The notes: generated by a model not told the origin, from the letters alone. Shown: positions 6,212 to 15,670, numbered from the stretch's first letter. The stretch: 19,634 nucleotides of DNA from DASTCC01 sp035711465 (GCA_035711465.1 DASTCC010000499.1:1-19634); one strand, 5' to 3'. A program made the numbers and translations.

Positions 6212-7999
6212 CTACTTCAGGTTCTTGAAGTGATCGCCCAGCGTCACCTCGGGCCGGCCGGTCGTCTCGGCGTAAGCCTCCCAATCGGCGCGGTAGTGAT
6301 CGTCCTTGAGCGCGCGAATGCTCAGACCGATCTTCCGCTCCTCGGGAACCAGCCGGATGATCTTCATCTGGTAGTTCTCGCCGGTGCGCAGCTCGAGCTT
6401 CTCGCCGCCCTGCGCCGAGTCGAACTCCGAGACGTGGATCAGGCCCTCGATGCCCTCGGCGAGCTCGACGAACGCGCCGAAGTTCGTCAGGCGCACGACC
6501 TTGCCCTCGACGACGTCGCCGACGTGCTTGCCGTCGAAGAAGTCCTTCCAGATGCCGGTCTGCAGCTGCTTGAGCCCGAGCGACAGCCGCTGGTTCTCGG
6601 CGTCGATGCTGAGCACCTGCGCCTCGACGGTGTCGCCCTTCTTCAGCACCTCCGACGGATGCTTCACTTTGCTCCACGACATGTCGGAGATGTGAATCAG
6701 CCCGTCGATGCCGTCCTCGACCTCGACGAACGCGCCGAACTCGGTGAGGTTGCGCACCTTGCCGGTGATCGTCGTGCCGATCGGATACTTGCCGGAGAGC
6801 TCGTGCCACGGGTTCGTCTCGACCTGCTTCAGGCCCAGCGAGATGCGGCGCGCGCCCGGATCGACGCCGAGCACCATCGCTTCTACCGAATCGCCGACGT
6901 TGAGAATCTTCGACGGGTGCTTGACGCGCTTGCTCCACGACATCTCGCTGACGTGGATCAGGCCCTCGACGCCCGGCTCGAGCTCGATGAAGGCGCCGTA
7001 GTCGGTGAGGCTGACGACCTTGCCGGTGACGCGGATGCCGACCGGATAGCGCTCGATCGAGTTCGACCACGGATCCGGGACCAGCTGCTTGTGCCCGAGC
7101 GAGACGCGCTCGGTCGCCGGATCGTACTTGAGGACGGTGACGTCGATCTCGTCGCCGACGCGCACCACTTCGGACGGATGGGTGACGCGGCCCCACGACA
7201 TGTCGGTGATGTGCAGCAGGCCGTCGATGCCGCCGAGGTCGATGAACGCGCCGTAGTCGGTGAGGTTCTTCACCGTGCCGCGCAGGACCTTGCCTTCGGC
7301 GAGCGTGTCGAGCGTTTCCTTCTTCTTCTCCGCGTTCTCTTCCTCGAGCAGCACCTTGCGCGACAGCACGATGTTGCCGCGCTTCTTGTTGACCTTGATG
7401 ACGCGCATGCGGAGCTCCTGCCCGCGCAGCGCATCGAGATTTCTGACCGGGCGCACGTCGATCTGCGATCCGGGCAGGAACGCGCGCACGCCGATGTCGA
7501 CGGCGAGTCCGCCCTTGATGCGCTCGATGACGCGGCCGATGACGACCTTCCGCTCCTGGAACGCCTTCTCGACCTCGTCCCAGATCTTCATCTTCTCGGC
7601 CTTCTCGCGCGAGAGCACGACGTGCCCTTCGCGGTCCTCGGTGCGCTCGAGGAGGACGTCGACGATGTCCCCCGGCTGCGCCGTGACCTGGCCGTTCTCG
7701 TCGATGAACTCTTCGATCGAGATTAAACCTTCGGACTTGAAGCCGACGTCGACGATGACGTCAGTGGGCGTCACCTTGACGACGGTGCCCTTGACGACCT
7801 CGCCTTCCGCGAGGTTGCGGAAGCTGGTATCGTAAAACTCCAGCAGGCGTTCGTATTCCTGCTGGTCCAACTCGCCTTCCTGCATTGAGGAGAAGCCAGC
7901 GTGGGTCTTCGCACCTCCTTGAAGGATCTGAATCTTCTTTGCGTCTCCATTACCCATTGCGTTGCGGGTCCTCCTCGAATCGGACTTTTCTGCCGGCAT
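6212..7999 (-). CDS. rpsA: 30S ribosomal protein S1
   Basis: This 595-aa protein carries six S1 (OB-fold) RNA-binding repeats at about residues 66-131, 150-215, 236-303, 321-390, 408-476 and 494-562. Repeats 3-6 show the typical G.V..LT.YGAF..L..G..GLIH.SEMSW pattern. S1 binds mRNA leaders and brings them to the 30S subunit. The first two repeats lack the GAF..GLIH signature and match the ribosome-docking type. Two starts are possible: ATG 7999 has GGAG 5 nt upstream, and ATG 7957 (MGNGDAKK) has a stronger GAGGAGG but 12 nt away. A sigma70-like promoter is visible 54-83 bases before ATG 7999. Downstream are the IHF/HU and HIT genes on the same strand. Confidence 0.97.
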   Translation of the reverse strand: MPAEKSDSRRTRNAMGNGDAKKIQILQGGAKTHAGFSSMQEGELDQQEYERLLEFYDTSFRNLAEGEVVKGTVVKVTPTDVIVDVGFKSEGLISIEEFIDENGQVTAQPGDIVDVLLERTEDREGHVVLSREKAEKMKIWDEVEKAFQERKVVIGRVIERIKGGLAVDIGVRAFLPGSQIDVRPVRNLDALRGQELRMRVIKVNKKRGNIVLSRKVLLEEENAEKKKETLDTLAEGKVLRGTVKNLTDYGAFIDLGGIDGLLHITDMSWGRVTHPSEVVRVGDEIDVTVLKYDPATERVSLGHKQLVPDPWSNSIERYPVGIRVTGKVVSLTDYGAFIELEPGVEGLIHVSEMSWSKRVKHPSKILNVGDSVEAMVLGVDPGARRISLGLKQVETNPWHELSGKYPIGTTITGKVRNLTEFGAFVEVEDGIDGLIHISDMSWSKVKHPSEVLKKGDTVEAQVLSIDAENQRLSLGLKQLQTGIWKDFFDGKHVGDVVEGKVVRLTNFGAFVELAEGIEGLIHVSEFDSAQGGEKLELRTGENYQMKIIRLVPEERKIGLSIRALKDDHYRADWEAYAETTGRPEVTLGDHFKNLK

Positions 8000-8052
8000 C
8001 TCAGCTCCGGCGGGCTGTAGAATAGCTTCGCTGGAATTGCGATAAGCATTGA

Positions 8053-8082
8053 ATTATCCGGTACTTAGGGAACCGGGGTCAA
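8053..8082 (-). promoter_or_regulatory. Sigma70-type promoter for rpsA
   Basis: On the minus strand TTGACC (8077-8082, 5 of 6 to TTGACA) and GATAAT (8053-8058, 5 of 6 to TATAAT) are separated by 18 bases. Transcription would begin near 8046, giving a leader of about 46 nt before ATG 7999. This is the best promoter match I see in the window. It lies in the 104-bp gap shared with the divergent gene at 8104. Confidence 0.65.
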
Positions 8083-8103
8083 CCGGCGGTTTGGAGGACG
8101 GCC

Positions 8104-8862
8104 ATGGCAGCGAGAAAAAAACAGCCCCGACGGCGTCCCCGGCGGGCAGCGAAGAAACGGCCGAGCGGCCGCGCCACCTCCCGGCGCCCCAGGGCACGAG
8201 CCGCCGGTAAGCCGGCGCGGCGCCTGGCCGCCAAGGCGAAACCTCGAGGTAAAACAAGGGCAAAAGCCCGAAAAGCCCCGGCCAAGGCCAGGCGCACCGC
8301 GCCGAAACGCGCCGGCGCAAAGCCGGCCGCGCGCCGGGCCGCGACGCCGAAGCCGGCGCCTCCGGCCGCACCGCCGGTGAAGCCCGCACGCCCCACGCCG
8401 CCCAGGCGACTCGCCGGCGAGCCGCGCGCCAAAGGCACCGCACAGCTCGAACGCGAGCGGCGCCGGCTGCCCGACGACGAGCGCGAAGACACCCCGGCGC
8501 GCGCGGCGGCAGACGATCCGCTCATCCGCGCGGCACGATCCGGCCACGATGGCCTGCGCGGCGAGATCCTCAAGCACACCGAGACGAGCCCGAAGCTGAC
8601 GAGCGGCGACGTCGACGCGCGCTGGCAGGACGCCTACGCGATCGGCGACGAAGCGCCGGGCGGCGACAACCTGACGCCCGATCAGGACCGCGTCGACGAC
8701 ATCGGCCGCGCGCTCGGCATCACCTATCAGGACGATCAGGAGCTCGAAGGCGGCGAGGAAGTCGCGAGCCGCGATCGGCACCGCTGGGAGCTCGATCCGG
8801 CATCAGCCGAAGACTGGCCTCACGACGAGGACAGACGCGATCGCGACGAGTCCGACGAGTAG
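8104..8862 (+). CDS. DUF6335-type protein with a histone-H1-like basic N-terminal tail
   Basis: This 252-aa protein is two-part. Residues 1 to about 110 are almost entirely Lys, Arg, Ala and Pro (RRAAKKRPSGRA, KAKPRGKTRAKARKAPAKARR), like histone-H1/HctB-type DNA-compacting tails. Residues about 138-238 form an acidic domain with HTETSPKLTSGDVDARW, GDEAPGGDNLTPDQDRVDDIGRALG and RDRHRWELDPASAEDW, which I recognise as the DUF6335 family known mainly from cyanobacteria; its function is unknown. The strong charge split suggests nucleic-acid binding by the tail, but this is inference. GGAGG lies 6 nt before the ATG. The gene is divergent from rpsA and ends 21 bases before the convergent gene at 8884. 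Confidence 0.82.
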   Translation: MAARKKQPRRRPRRAAKKRPSGRATSRRPRARAAGKPARRLAAKAKPRGKTRAKARKAPAKARRTAPKRAGAKPAARRAATPKPAPPAAPPVKPARPTPPRRLAGEPRAKGTAQLERERRRLPDDEREDTPARAAADDPLIRAARSGHDGLRGEILKHTETSPKLTSGDVDARWQDAYAIGDEAPGGDNLTPDQDRVDDIGRALGITYQDDQELEGGEEVASRDRHRWELDPASAEDWPHDEDRRDRDESDE

Positions 8863-8864
8863 AT

Positions 8865-8878
8865 CGGGCTGCGGGCTG
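8865..8878. repeat. Possible minimal heptamer repeat, CGGGCTG x2
   Basis: Two adjacent CGGGCTG copies lie in the 21-base gap between convergent stop codons (8862 and 8884). Two copies of a GC-rich 7-mer could be chance. It is noted because the other intergenic repeats here also have steps near 7 bases. Confidence 0.3.
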
Positions 8879-8883
8879 ATCAT

Positions 8884-9279
8884 TTAGCCGCAGTTGGGCG
8901 CGACGTCCTGCGCCTTCTCCACCGTGAGCCGGCGGAGCGCGCGCTCGACGGTGTTCGCGCCCTCAGGCGCGCTCGGTCCGCCCTCTCCAGTATGCACGCG
9001 TCCGGTCACCGCGACGCGGTGGTTGAGCATGGCGTTGAGATCGCTGTCCGCCGGCACCGACACCAGCACGTAGTCGCGCGCCTGCGTCGACGTGTCGGGC
9101 ACGTCGGGCTCGGGCGCCGACGCGCCGCGAAGGATGTACACCGTCGGCGCGCTGCCGGTCCTGAGACAACCGGTGAGTGTGACCGGATCCTGGAGGTTGG
9201 GCGCCATCAACGCGTAGGTCACCCACGCCCCGGCCGCCGCCGCGGCTCCCGCTCCCGTCAACCCCTTCATCAGAGACAT
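8884..9279 (-). CDS. Small membrane-anchored or secreted protein of unknown function
   Basis: This is a 131-aa protein from ATG 9279, chosen because AGGAGG (9285-9290) lies 5 nt upstream; a longer in-frame start at 9336 would add 19 charged residues and hide the signal. Residues about 7-27 (LTGAGAAAAAGAWVTYALMA) form a hydrophobic anchor or signal segment. The rest should be outside the membrane and contains DPVTLTGCLRTG, YVLVSVPAD and HRVAVTGRVHTG. This looks like the small beta-rich pattern with TGCL and VTG motifs seen in many exported acidobacterial proteins. Two cysteines are visible (C37 and the penultimate-region C130). I do not recognise a defined family. It follows TamB by 94 bases and may be cotranscribed. 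Confidence 0.72.
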   Translation of the reverse strand: MSLMKGLTGAGAAAAAGAWVTYALMAPNLQDPVTLTGCLRTGSAPTVYILRGASAPEPDVPDTSTQARDYVLVSVPADSDLNAMLNHRVAVTGRVHTGEGGPSAPEGANTVERALRRLTVEKAQDVAPNCG

Positions 9280-9284
9280 CACGT

Positions 9285-9290
9285 CCTCCT
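9285..9290 (-). promoter_or_regulatory. Ribosome-binding site that fixes the start of the 131-aa protein
   Basis: AGGAGG on the minus strand, 5 nt before ATG 9279. It is a near-consensus Shine-Dalgarno and argues for this start over the upstream ATG at 9336. Confidence 0.75.
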
Positions 9291-9373
9291 CGGAATTCCG
9301 ACTCCGGCGCCCGCGGTTCGGACGGGCGAGCGCCATTTTCCGGCCGATTTCTCTCGATTCGTGGAGCCCCTCG

Positions 9374-12300
9374 TCACCTGATGATGAAAATCAGATCGAT
9401 GCCCGCCGCTTCGGTGCGCTGCGAGCCCGATACCGAGCCGCCGCCCTGCGCGAGCGACGTGACCACCCTCAGGAACTCGTTGACGCGGTACTCGAACGAC
9501 ACCTGACTCACTTCGTCGGCGCCGAAGTCGTGCCGGAAACCGACGAACAGCCGCTCGTTGAGCTGGCGCCCGATGATCACGCTCGCGCCGCCGCCGGTCG
9601 TTTCCGGCGCGCGGATCTCGAGCATGTCGAGATCGAGCGCGCGCGCGACCGAATCGGCCAGCGGCGTCGCCACGGCGCCGGCGGCGAGCAGCCCGGCGCG
9701 CGCCGCGAGGTTGACCTTGTCGTCCGACTGCAGCTGGTTCATCGCCTGGTTGAAGACGATCAGCGACAGCACGTCGCCGGGATCGAGCGGCGGATTGCTC
9801 GACAGCGCTATTTCCGGCTGCGCGAGCGTGCCGCCGAGATGCACGTTGGCGGTGACGCCCGAGATGATCCGTTCGGCGTCGACGTTGAGCCCCGGATTGC
9901 CGGGCTCGCCGGTGAAGCGCAGCTCGCTGCCGCGGCGGATGTCGAAGCGGCGCCCCTGGAAGTCGTAGGTGCCGCGGACGACGTCCATGCGGCCGGTCAG
10001 CCGCAGCGGCTCGCCGGTGTCCTTCGCGATCGTCAGTGCGCCGCCGACGGTGACGTTGACGTTGCCGAGCCCGATCGGTCCGCTGCCGCTGCGCAGGTCC
10101 TGGCCGCGGACGACGACGTTGTCCGGCATCGCCAGCGTGATCGAGAGCGACGACCGCGACAACGTGCTGTCCGGCGTGCCTTCGCCGCCGCCCTCGACGC
10201 GCTCCTCGCCCGGCAGCGGCTGATAGCCGCGCGCCGAGAGGCGATCGAGCAAATCGCTCGCCTCGACGAGCGCGCGATCGATCTCGATGGTGCCGGACAC
10301 CAGCGGCGTCGTCAGGTCCCCGAGGAACGAGAGATCGGCGCTCATCGAGACCTCGCCGTATTCGTTCTTCAAGACATGAACATCATCGGCGGTGAACTTG
10401 AGATCGAAGCCTTTCGGCGGACCGACGCCGGGCACCTGGAGCTCTCCGGTAATCGTCGCAAGGTGCCCGTCGTCGTCCTGCGCGGTGAACTTGTTGACGA
10501 TGACCTGCTGCCCTTTGACGACGAGGTCGGCATTGACATGCTGATAGACGACGCCCGTGGGGATGACCAGGAACGTCGCCTCGTTGAGCACGATCGAGCC
10601 GGTGAGATCGGGCTTCGACGACGGCCCGCCGACCTTGACGTCGATGAGCCCCGTGCCGCCGACCTTGTCGAGGCCGGGGACGACCGGGCCGAAGAAGCCG
10701 AGATTGACCGACTGGCTGCGAATCGTCAGGTCGTACGGAATCGCCGAGACGTCGGCGCCGGCGATCGACAACGGCATCGATCCCGCGGCCGTCAGCGAGC
10801 CGAGCTCGCCGGCGAGGAGGCTGGCGTCGAGGATCAGCTTGCCGTCGGCGTAGCGGGCCATGCCGCCGACCTTCTCGAACTTCATGTTGCTGACGGTGCC
10901 GTTGACGACGTTGGCGTCGACGGCGATCTGCGGCGCGTCGAAGGGGCCGGCGATCGTCGCGTTGCCGTCGAGGATACCGGTGACGTTCCGCTCCTCGGGC
11001 ATCAGCTGGGCGAACGACTCGATCGGCACGCGCTCGGCGGTGACACGCAGCGCGTCGGCGCCGGCGCGCCCGAACGTGCCCGCGACGGTGATGCGGGCAT
11101 CGCCGCTGACGAGAGCCAGGCTCTCGACGGTGACGCGATCGGACGCGTAGTGAATGACCGCCTCGCCGTTCTCCGGCATCGACCACCGCGCCGCACCCAC
11201 GGCGGCATCGAGGCGGCGCAGCCGGAGGTCGTTCTCTTCGGGCTGCGGCACGATCAGTCCGGCGACGCGCACGGTGCGATCGCCCTGGATGGCGGTGACG
11301 TCGACGTCGATTTCCTCCGCGCGATAGTCCGCCACGGCCTTGATTTCGTCGACCTGGCGATCGCCGTAGGCGACCATCGACGCCGTGCCCTCGGCGTGCG
11401 CGGTCGCCTGCTTCGGATCGAAGTCCGGCATCGTCGCGCGATAGGTGAAGTTGACCGCGAGCGCCTTCGCCTGGTCGACGGTGAGCTGCTGCAGCCGCAG
11501 CTCGCCGGCGGCGACCGGCGCTTTGGCGGTGCCGGTGACGGTGCCCGTGGTCGACGCGCTCCCGGCGATCGGCCGTCCCACCAGATCCTCGATCGCCGCC
11601 AGGTTGGCGACGGTGAGGTCGTACTTGAGGTTGGACTCGGCATCGCCCGACGCGATCACGCGGCCGCTCGCCTTGGCCGTGAAGTCGGGACCCGTCACAT
11701 CGAGCGTGCGCACGTCGATGACGCCCTTCGCCCACGAGGCGTCGACGTCTCCGCGCTCGATCGCGAGACCGCGCCATCGTCCGCCGGTCAACGTGGCTGT
11801 CGCGGCGGCCTCGACGGCGTCGAGCGAAAACGGCGCCGTGACATCCGGCAGCCGCACGGACGCGCGCACCGTGCCCTTGGCGTCGAAGGGACCGAGCGCG
11901 TCGTACTCGATCGACTTCTCGCTGACGTCGCCGACCGTCGCGTCGATGGTGGCGGCGAGCGCGCGATTCCGGATGGTCGAGTGCACCGTCGCCGCGGTGA
12001 TGCCGACGCCGAGCACGCGCGAATCCGTCAGCGCGACGTCGGCGGTGGCGTCGAGCGTTTCGAGCGACGTGCCCGTGCCGGCGAAATCGATCGTGCCGTT
12101 GATCGGCTCGTCGAGCCGCTCGAGAATCGCCGGCGGCTGGTCCAGCCACGAGAGGACGCGCGACACGTTGACGCCGCTCACCGGACCGTGGAACTCGTAG
12201 GCGATCGGCGACGTCCTGGCGTCGAAGCGCGCGGTCGCGCCAGCGGCAATCGTCGCGCCCTCGAGCGTGGAGACGTCGAACGTCGTCGAGCCGGCCCAGC

Positions 12301-13645
12301 CTTGCGGGCCGTACGACAGCTCGAACGCCCCGGCGAGGTCCGACGCCATCGCCGGGACGGCCAGATTGGCGGGAAGCTGCCGCAGGTCCATCGCGGCGTA
12401 CTTGCCCAGCAGCGTCATGCTGCGGGTCGCGCGGACCCAGTGCACCGCCGCCGACGCGCGGGCACCGTAGGCGACGCCCGTCGTATCGGCGGTGAGCTCG
12501 CCGTCGACGTACTTGCCGCGGGCGGTGACGGCGCCGGCGCGGTAGCCGAGGATAGCGACCTCGGGCGCGCGCATGTCGAATCGCACGTAGCCGCCCTTCG
12601 CGAATCCCGCGGCCGGCGCCACCAGTTCGTATTCCCCGGACGCGCGAAGCCGGCTCGCCCACCGCTTGTCGTCGAGCCATTGCGCAAGATCGACGTCCGT
12701 CGCGTCGAGACGTCCGCGGCCGCGGAAACCCTCCGGCGCGAACTCACCAGCCAGCGTGCCGGTCGCGCTCCCCGCCGAGGAGGTCATCCGCCACGGCGCC
12801 GCGTTGACGCGGCCGCCGGCGCCCGTGGCGTGCGTCGTGACCGACATATCGGCGGGCAGGGCGCCGAGAGCGGCGACGTAGCGCTGGACGTCGGCGAGCG
12901 CGACGGGGTCGGTCGTCAGATCGAAATCCAGGCCGCGCAGCCCGTCTGCGATCGTGCCGCCAATGCGCCCGCTGACGATGCTGAGCGGCGTCCTCGCCTG
13001 CATCTCGGTCGCGGCCCATTGGCCCTGCCCGAACGTGAACCGCGTCCGCAGCGACTCGATCTGCACGCCGGCGACGTCGCGCGCGGCGCCGGACGCGATC
13101 TGCATCGCCGTGTTGCCGTCGTCGAGGTCGAGCGACGAGTCGAGCGCGACCGCCTGGAATCGTCTGGCGGTTCCGGTCTTTGGCGTCAGCGACACGTCGC
13201 CGTCAGAAATCCGCAGCCGGTCGAGCCGGACTCTCGGGCCCTTGCCGGTGCGCTCGCGAGCCTTCACCAGCCGCGCGAAGTTCCAGCCGTCGTCGCGCTC
13301 GACGAGCGAGACCACCGGCCGCGTCACCACGACGTCGTCGACGACGATGCCTTCGCGCCACAGCCGTCCGATCTGATAGCGGACCTCGATCGCGTCGGCG
13401 TGCAGCAGCGGCGCGCCGCCCTGGGTCAGGGTGACGTCGCGGAGGGTGATGTGTCCGTAGAGCGATCCTTCCAGCGATCCGATGGTGAGCTCGCCGTTGA
13501 GCGCGCGGGTGACGCGGGAGACGATCTGCCGGCGCGCCTGCTCCTCGGCCCACCGCGTATTGACGAGCAGCAGCGCGATCGTCACCAGGACGATGAGAAC
13601 GGCCGCCGCAATCGCGGCCCAGCGCAGCAGTCGTGACACGCGCAC
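9374..13645 (-). CDS. tamB: TamB-like translocation and assembly module protein (DUF490)
   Basis: This 1423-aa protein has one N-terminal transmembrane anchor (about residues 6-28, LLRWAAIAAAVLIVLVTIAL). A very long region of repeated short beta segments follows (AsmA/TamB style, for example GSLEGSLYGHITLRDVTL near residue 57), then the conserved C-terminal TamB domain (about 1060-1423) with NPPLDPGDVLSLIVFNQ, VIIGRQLNERLFVGFRHDFG and FEYRVNEFLRVVTS. TamB-type proteins span the periplasm as a hydrophobic groove between inner and outer membranes and work with an Omp85 protein in outer-membrane protein insertion or lipid transport. It starts with GTG 13645 (or GTG 13639, which has better spacing, 8 nt, from AGGGG), only 7 bases after the Omp85 stop. 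The two genes therefore form one unit. It is somewhat longer than Escherichia coli TamB (1259 aa). Confidence 0.93.
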   Translation of the reverse strand: MRVSRLLRWAAIAAAVLIVLVTIALLLVNTRWAEEQARRQIVSRVTRALNGELTIGSLEGSLYGHITLRDVTLTQGGAPLLHADAIEVRYQIGRLWREGIVVDDVVVTRPVVSLVERDDGWNFARLVKARERTGKGPRVRLDRLRISDGDVSLTPKTGTARRFQAVALDSSLDLDDGNTAMQIASGAARDVAGVQIESLRTRFTFGQGQWAATEMQARTPLSIVSGRIGGTIADGLRGLDFDLTTDPVALADVQRYVAALGALPADMSVTTHATGAGGRVNAAPWRMTSSAGSATGTLAGEFAPEGFRGRGRLDATDVDLAQWLDDKRWASRLRASGEYELVAPAAGFAKGGYVRFDMRAPEVAILGYRAGAVTARGKYVDGELTADTTGVAYGARASAAVHWVRATRSMTLLGKYAAMDLRQLPANLAVPAMASDLAGAFELSYGPQGWAGSTTFDVSTLEGATIAAGATARFDARTSPIAYEFHGPVSGVNVSRVLSWLDQPPAILERLDEPINGTIDFAGTGTSLETLDATADVALTDSRVLGVGITAATVHSTIRNRALAATIDATVGDVSEKSIEYDALGPFDAKGTVRASVRLPDVTAPFSLDAVEAAATATLTGGRWRGLAIERGDVDASWAKGVIDVRTLDVTGPDFTAKASGRVIASGDAESNLKYDLTVANLAAIEDLVGRPIAGSASTTGTVTGTAKAPVAAGELRLQQLTVDQAKALAVNFTYRATMPDFDPKQATAHAEGTASMVAYGDRQVDEIKAVADYRAEEIDVDVTAIQGDRTVRVAGLIVPQPEENDLRLRRLDAAVGAARWSMPENGEAVIHYASDRVTVESLALVSGDARITVAGTFGRAGADALRVTAERVPIESFAQLMPEERNVTGILDGNATIAGPFDAPQIAVDANVVNGTVSNMKFEKVGGMARYADGKLILDASLLAGELGSLTAAGSMPLSIAGADVSAIPYDLTIRSQSVNLGFFGPVVPGLDKVGGTGLIDVKVGGPSSKPDLTGSIVLNEATFLVIPTGVVYQHVNADLVVKGQQVIVNKFTAQDDDGHLATITGELQVPGVGPPKGFDLKFTADDVHVLKNEYGEVSMSADLSFLGDLTTPLVSGTIEIDRALVEASDLLDRLSARGYQPLPGEERVEGGGEGTPDSTLSRSSLSITLAMPDNVVVRGQDLRSGSGPIGLGNVNVTVGGALTIAKDTGEPLRLTGRMDVVRGTYDFQGRRFDIRRGSELRFTGEPGNPGLNVDAERIISGVTANVHLGGTLAQPEIALSSNPPLDPGDVLSLIVFNQAMNQLQSDDKVNLAARAGLLAAGAVATPLADSVARALDLDMLEIRAPETTGGGASVIIGRQLNERLFVGFRHDFGADEVSQVSFEYRVNEFLRVVTSLAQGGGSVSGSQRTEAAGIDLIFIIR

Positions 13646-13652
13646 GGCCCCT

Positions 13653-15584
13653 CTAGAAGGTATGCCCGATGCTGAAGTGAATCCGCCAGTGCCGGGTCTC
13701 GGGCTGACCGTCGAGCTTGAGGCCGGGAATCGGGTTCAGCTGAATGCCGAGATCGGCCCGAACGATGCCGACCGGCGACGTCCAACGGATGCCGGGGCCG
13801 ACGCTGACGCGAAGATGCTCGATGCTGATCGAGGCGTTGTCCGAGTAGACGTTGCCGGCGTCGACGAACGCCACCGCGCCGAACGAGCCGCGCAGCGGCA
13901 CGCGCAGCTCCGTCGACAGCTCCAGTACTTTTTCACCGCCGATCGGCAGCCCGTCTTCGGTGAGCGGGGCCACCTGGAAGCGGCCCCAGCCGCGCAGGCT
14001 GGTCGAGCCGCCGAGAAAATAGCGCGACGAGAACGGAATCAAATCGGGGGCCGACGCGAGCAGCGCGCCGACGCGGACGCGGTTGGCCAGGACCGTCGAC
14101 CCGATCGGAAAGTAGATCCGCCCTTCGCCGAGGATTTCGGTGTAGCGATACGTTCCGCCCAGCCACGTCGCCGCATGCTCGACGTGAAGACGCAGCAGGT
14201 GGCCCCGCGTCATGTTCAGCGGGTTGTCGAGCATGGTCCGCTCGATGTCGAGATCGAGCGAGCCGACGCGCCCGGAACCGCTGCCGGTCGTCGGGTCGAA
14301 GCCGAGCGCGATCAGATCGTCGAATTGCGTGATGTCGTCGAGCGTCTCGGGCTTGATCTCGTACTCGAGCGACTCGTTGCGGTACGCGAACCGGACGACA
14401 TGGTCGACGGGCTCGAGATAGAGCCCGCGTCCGACCTGCGGCCGCCACGTCACCGAGGCGCGGCCGCCGTAGGACGTCGAAGTGTAGGTGTCTTCGTCGA
14501 AGATCGCGCCGCCGACGCCGAGGGCGCCCGAGACCTCGGAGTGTCCGAGATACGGCTCGACGAAATCGACCGTCGCGCTCTTCAACCGCCGCGAGTACTT
14601 CGCGTCGGTCGTGAACTGGCGGGCATCGCGGAGAAAGTTGAGATTGCGCCACATGAACGAGCCGCGAACGCCGTCTTCGGAACCGAAGCCGATGCCGACC
14701 TGCGTGCGCGTCGTCTTCGCCGGCGTCACGGTCACGACCATCGGAATGCTGGCCGTGTGCGGCGGCTCGCCCTCCTTGGTCGGGACCGGCCCGACGTGCG
14801 CGAACTCGAAGAGGCCGAGCGACGCCAGGCGGCGCTGGCTCTGCAGCACCTGGCTCTCGCGATAGACGTCGCCGGGCTTGAACGACAGCGACCGAAAGAT
14901 CACCTTGTCGCTGACGTTGACGAGCGGCTCCTTCAGCGAGACGGCCCCGAACGTCGCCGACTGCCCAGGCGTGACCGCAAAGGTCAGCCGGACGCGTTGA
15001 GGCGCGGAGCCGGGCGCCTCGGTCAGTTCGATGTGCGCGTTGGGATAACCGCGATCGCGAAGCTCGAACAACGCGCGGTCGCGGCTGGCATTGATCTCGA
15101 CGCGATCGCGCGGCTGGCCTTCCTTGATCGGAATCACGTCGCTGACCGCGTCGTGCATTCCCGCCGCGAAGCCGCTCAGGCCGTTGAACTGGATGCTCTC
15201 GATGAGGACCGGATCGCCTTCGCTGACGTGGATCGCGATCGAGACTTCGGTTCGCTTCTCGTTGAAGTCGATGTCGACGCCGGTGACCTGCGCGTCGGGG
15301 TAGCCGCGATCGGCGTAGAACGCCTTGAGGCGCACCAGATCGGCATCGAACGTCCGCTGGTTGAAGTAGCGCTTTCGCGCCCACGGCAGCCAGCCTGACT
15401 CTCGTGTCGCCAGCACGTTGGCGAGCGCGCCGTCCTTGAAGGCGCGGTTGCCTTCAAAGCTGATCGCCTTGACTTCCGTGCCGGCGCCGGTCGGGGCGCG
15501 GCGACAGGCAGGCGCACCCGTCGCGGCCAGACCGGCCACGAGCAGAGCCGCTATCCATCGTCCGACGCATCCGCGCTGTCTCAC
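13653..15584 (-). CDS. Omp85/BamA-TamA family outer-membrane protein
   Basis: This 643-aa protein starts at GTG 15584. An N-terminal export signal (about 9-27, WIAALLVAGLAATGAPAC) is followed by three POTRA-like domains (about 36-122, 126-206, 209-288) with the usual FxGN....D and YxxRGYPDA motifs. A 16-strand barrel occupies about 293 to the end. The L6 loop motif appears as STSLRGW where the family has VRGF/Y. The chain ends in Phe (FSIGHTF), the expected barrel C-terminal signal. Its role is insertion of proteins into the outer membrane, or TamB-partnered assembly. Pairing with tamB argues for TamA-like function, but BamA proper cannot be excluded. C27 might be lipidated, although APAC is a poor lipobox. 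Confidence 0.92.
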   Translation of the reverse strand: MRQRGCVGRWIAALLVAGLAATGAPACRRAPTGAGTEVKAISFEGNRAFKDGALANVLATRESGWLPWARKRYFNQRTFDADLVRLKAFYADRGYPDAQVTGVDIDFNEKRTEVSIAIHVSEGDPVLIESIQFNGLSGFAAGMHDAVSDVIPIKEGQPRDRVEINASRDRALFELRDRGYPNAHIELTEAPGSAPQRVRLTFAVTPGQSATFGAVSLKEPLVNVSDKVIFRSLSFKPGDVYRESQVLQSQRRLASLGLFEFAHVGPVPTKEGEPPHTASIPMVVTVTPAKTTRTQVGIGFGSEDGVRGSFMWRNLNFLRDARQFTTDAKYSRRLKSATVDFVEPYLGHSEVSGALGVGGAIFDEDTYTSTSYGGRASVTWRPQVGRGLYLEPVDHVVRFAYRNESLEYEIKPETLDDITQFDDLIALGFDPTTGSGSGRVGSLDLDIERTMLDNPLNMTRGHLLRLHVEHAATWLGGTYRYTEILGEGRIYFPIGSTVLANRVRVGALLASAPDLIPFSSRYFLGGSTSLRGWGRFQVAPLTEDGLPIGGEKVLELSTELRVPLRGSFGAVAFVDAGNVYSDNASISIEHLRVSVGPGIRWTSPVGIVRADLGIQLNPIPGLKLDGQPETRHWRIHFSIGHTF

Positions 15585-15651
15585 TAAGCCCGCCTGACCG
15601 GTCGCGCCTTCAGGATATCGCTGTTCCCCGCAGGCGCCCGCCGCTACGAAG

Positions 15652-15670
15652 GGCCGGTTCTAGACCGGCC
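15652..15670 (-). terminator. Short GC hairpin at the DUF5670 stop codon
   Basis: GGCCGGT and ACCGGCC form a perfect 7-bp stem around a 5-base loop that contains the TAG stop of the small membrane protein. No T-run follows, so termination is doubtful. It may limit readthrough into the Omp85 gene, which starts 75 bases downstream. Confidence 0.3.

Noticed and set aside
5795..7726. 643-codon plus-strand frame over rpsA and ihfB
   Set aside because: It is an antisense shadow of two strongly recognised genes.
9530..13636. A 1368-codon open frame on the plus strand
   Set aside because: It is fully antisense to tamB. Its translation is Arg/Asp/Val-rich without domains, and the GC-rich codon use of tamB explains the absence of stops.
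13482..15398. 638-codon plus-strand frame over the Omp85 gene
   Set aside because: It is antisense to a protein with POTRA domains, a barrel and a correct C-terminal Phe.
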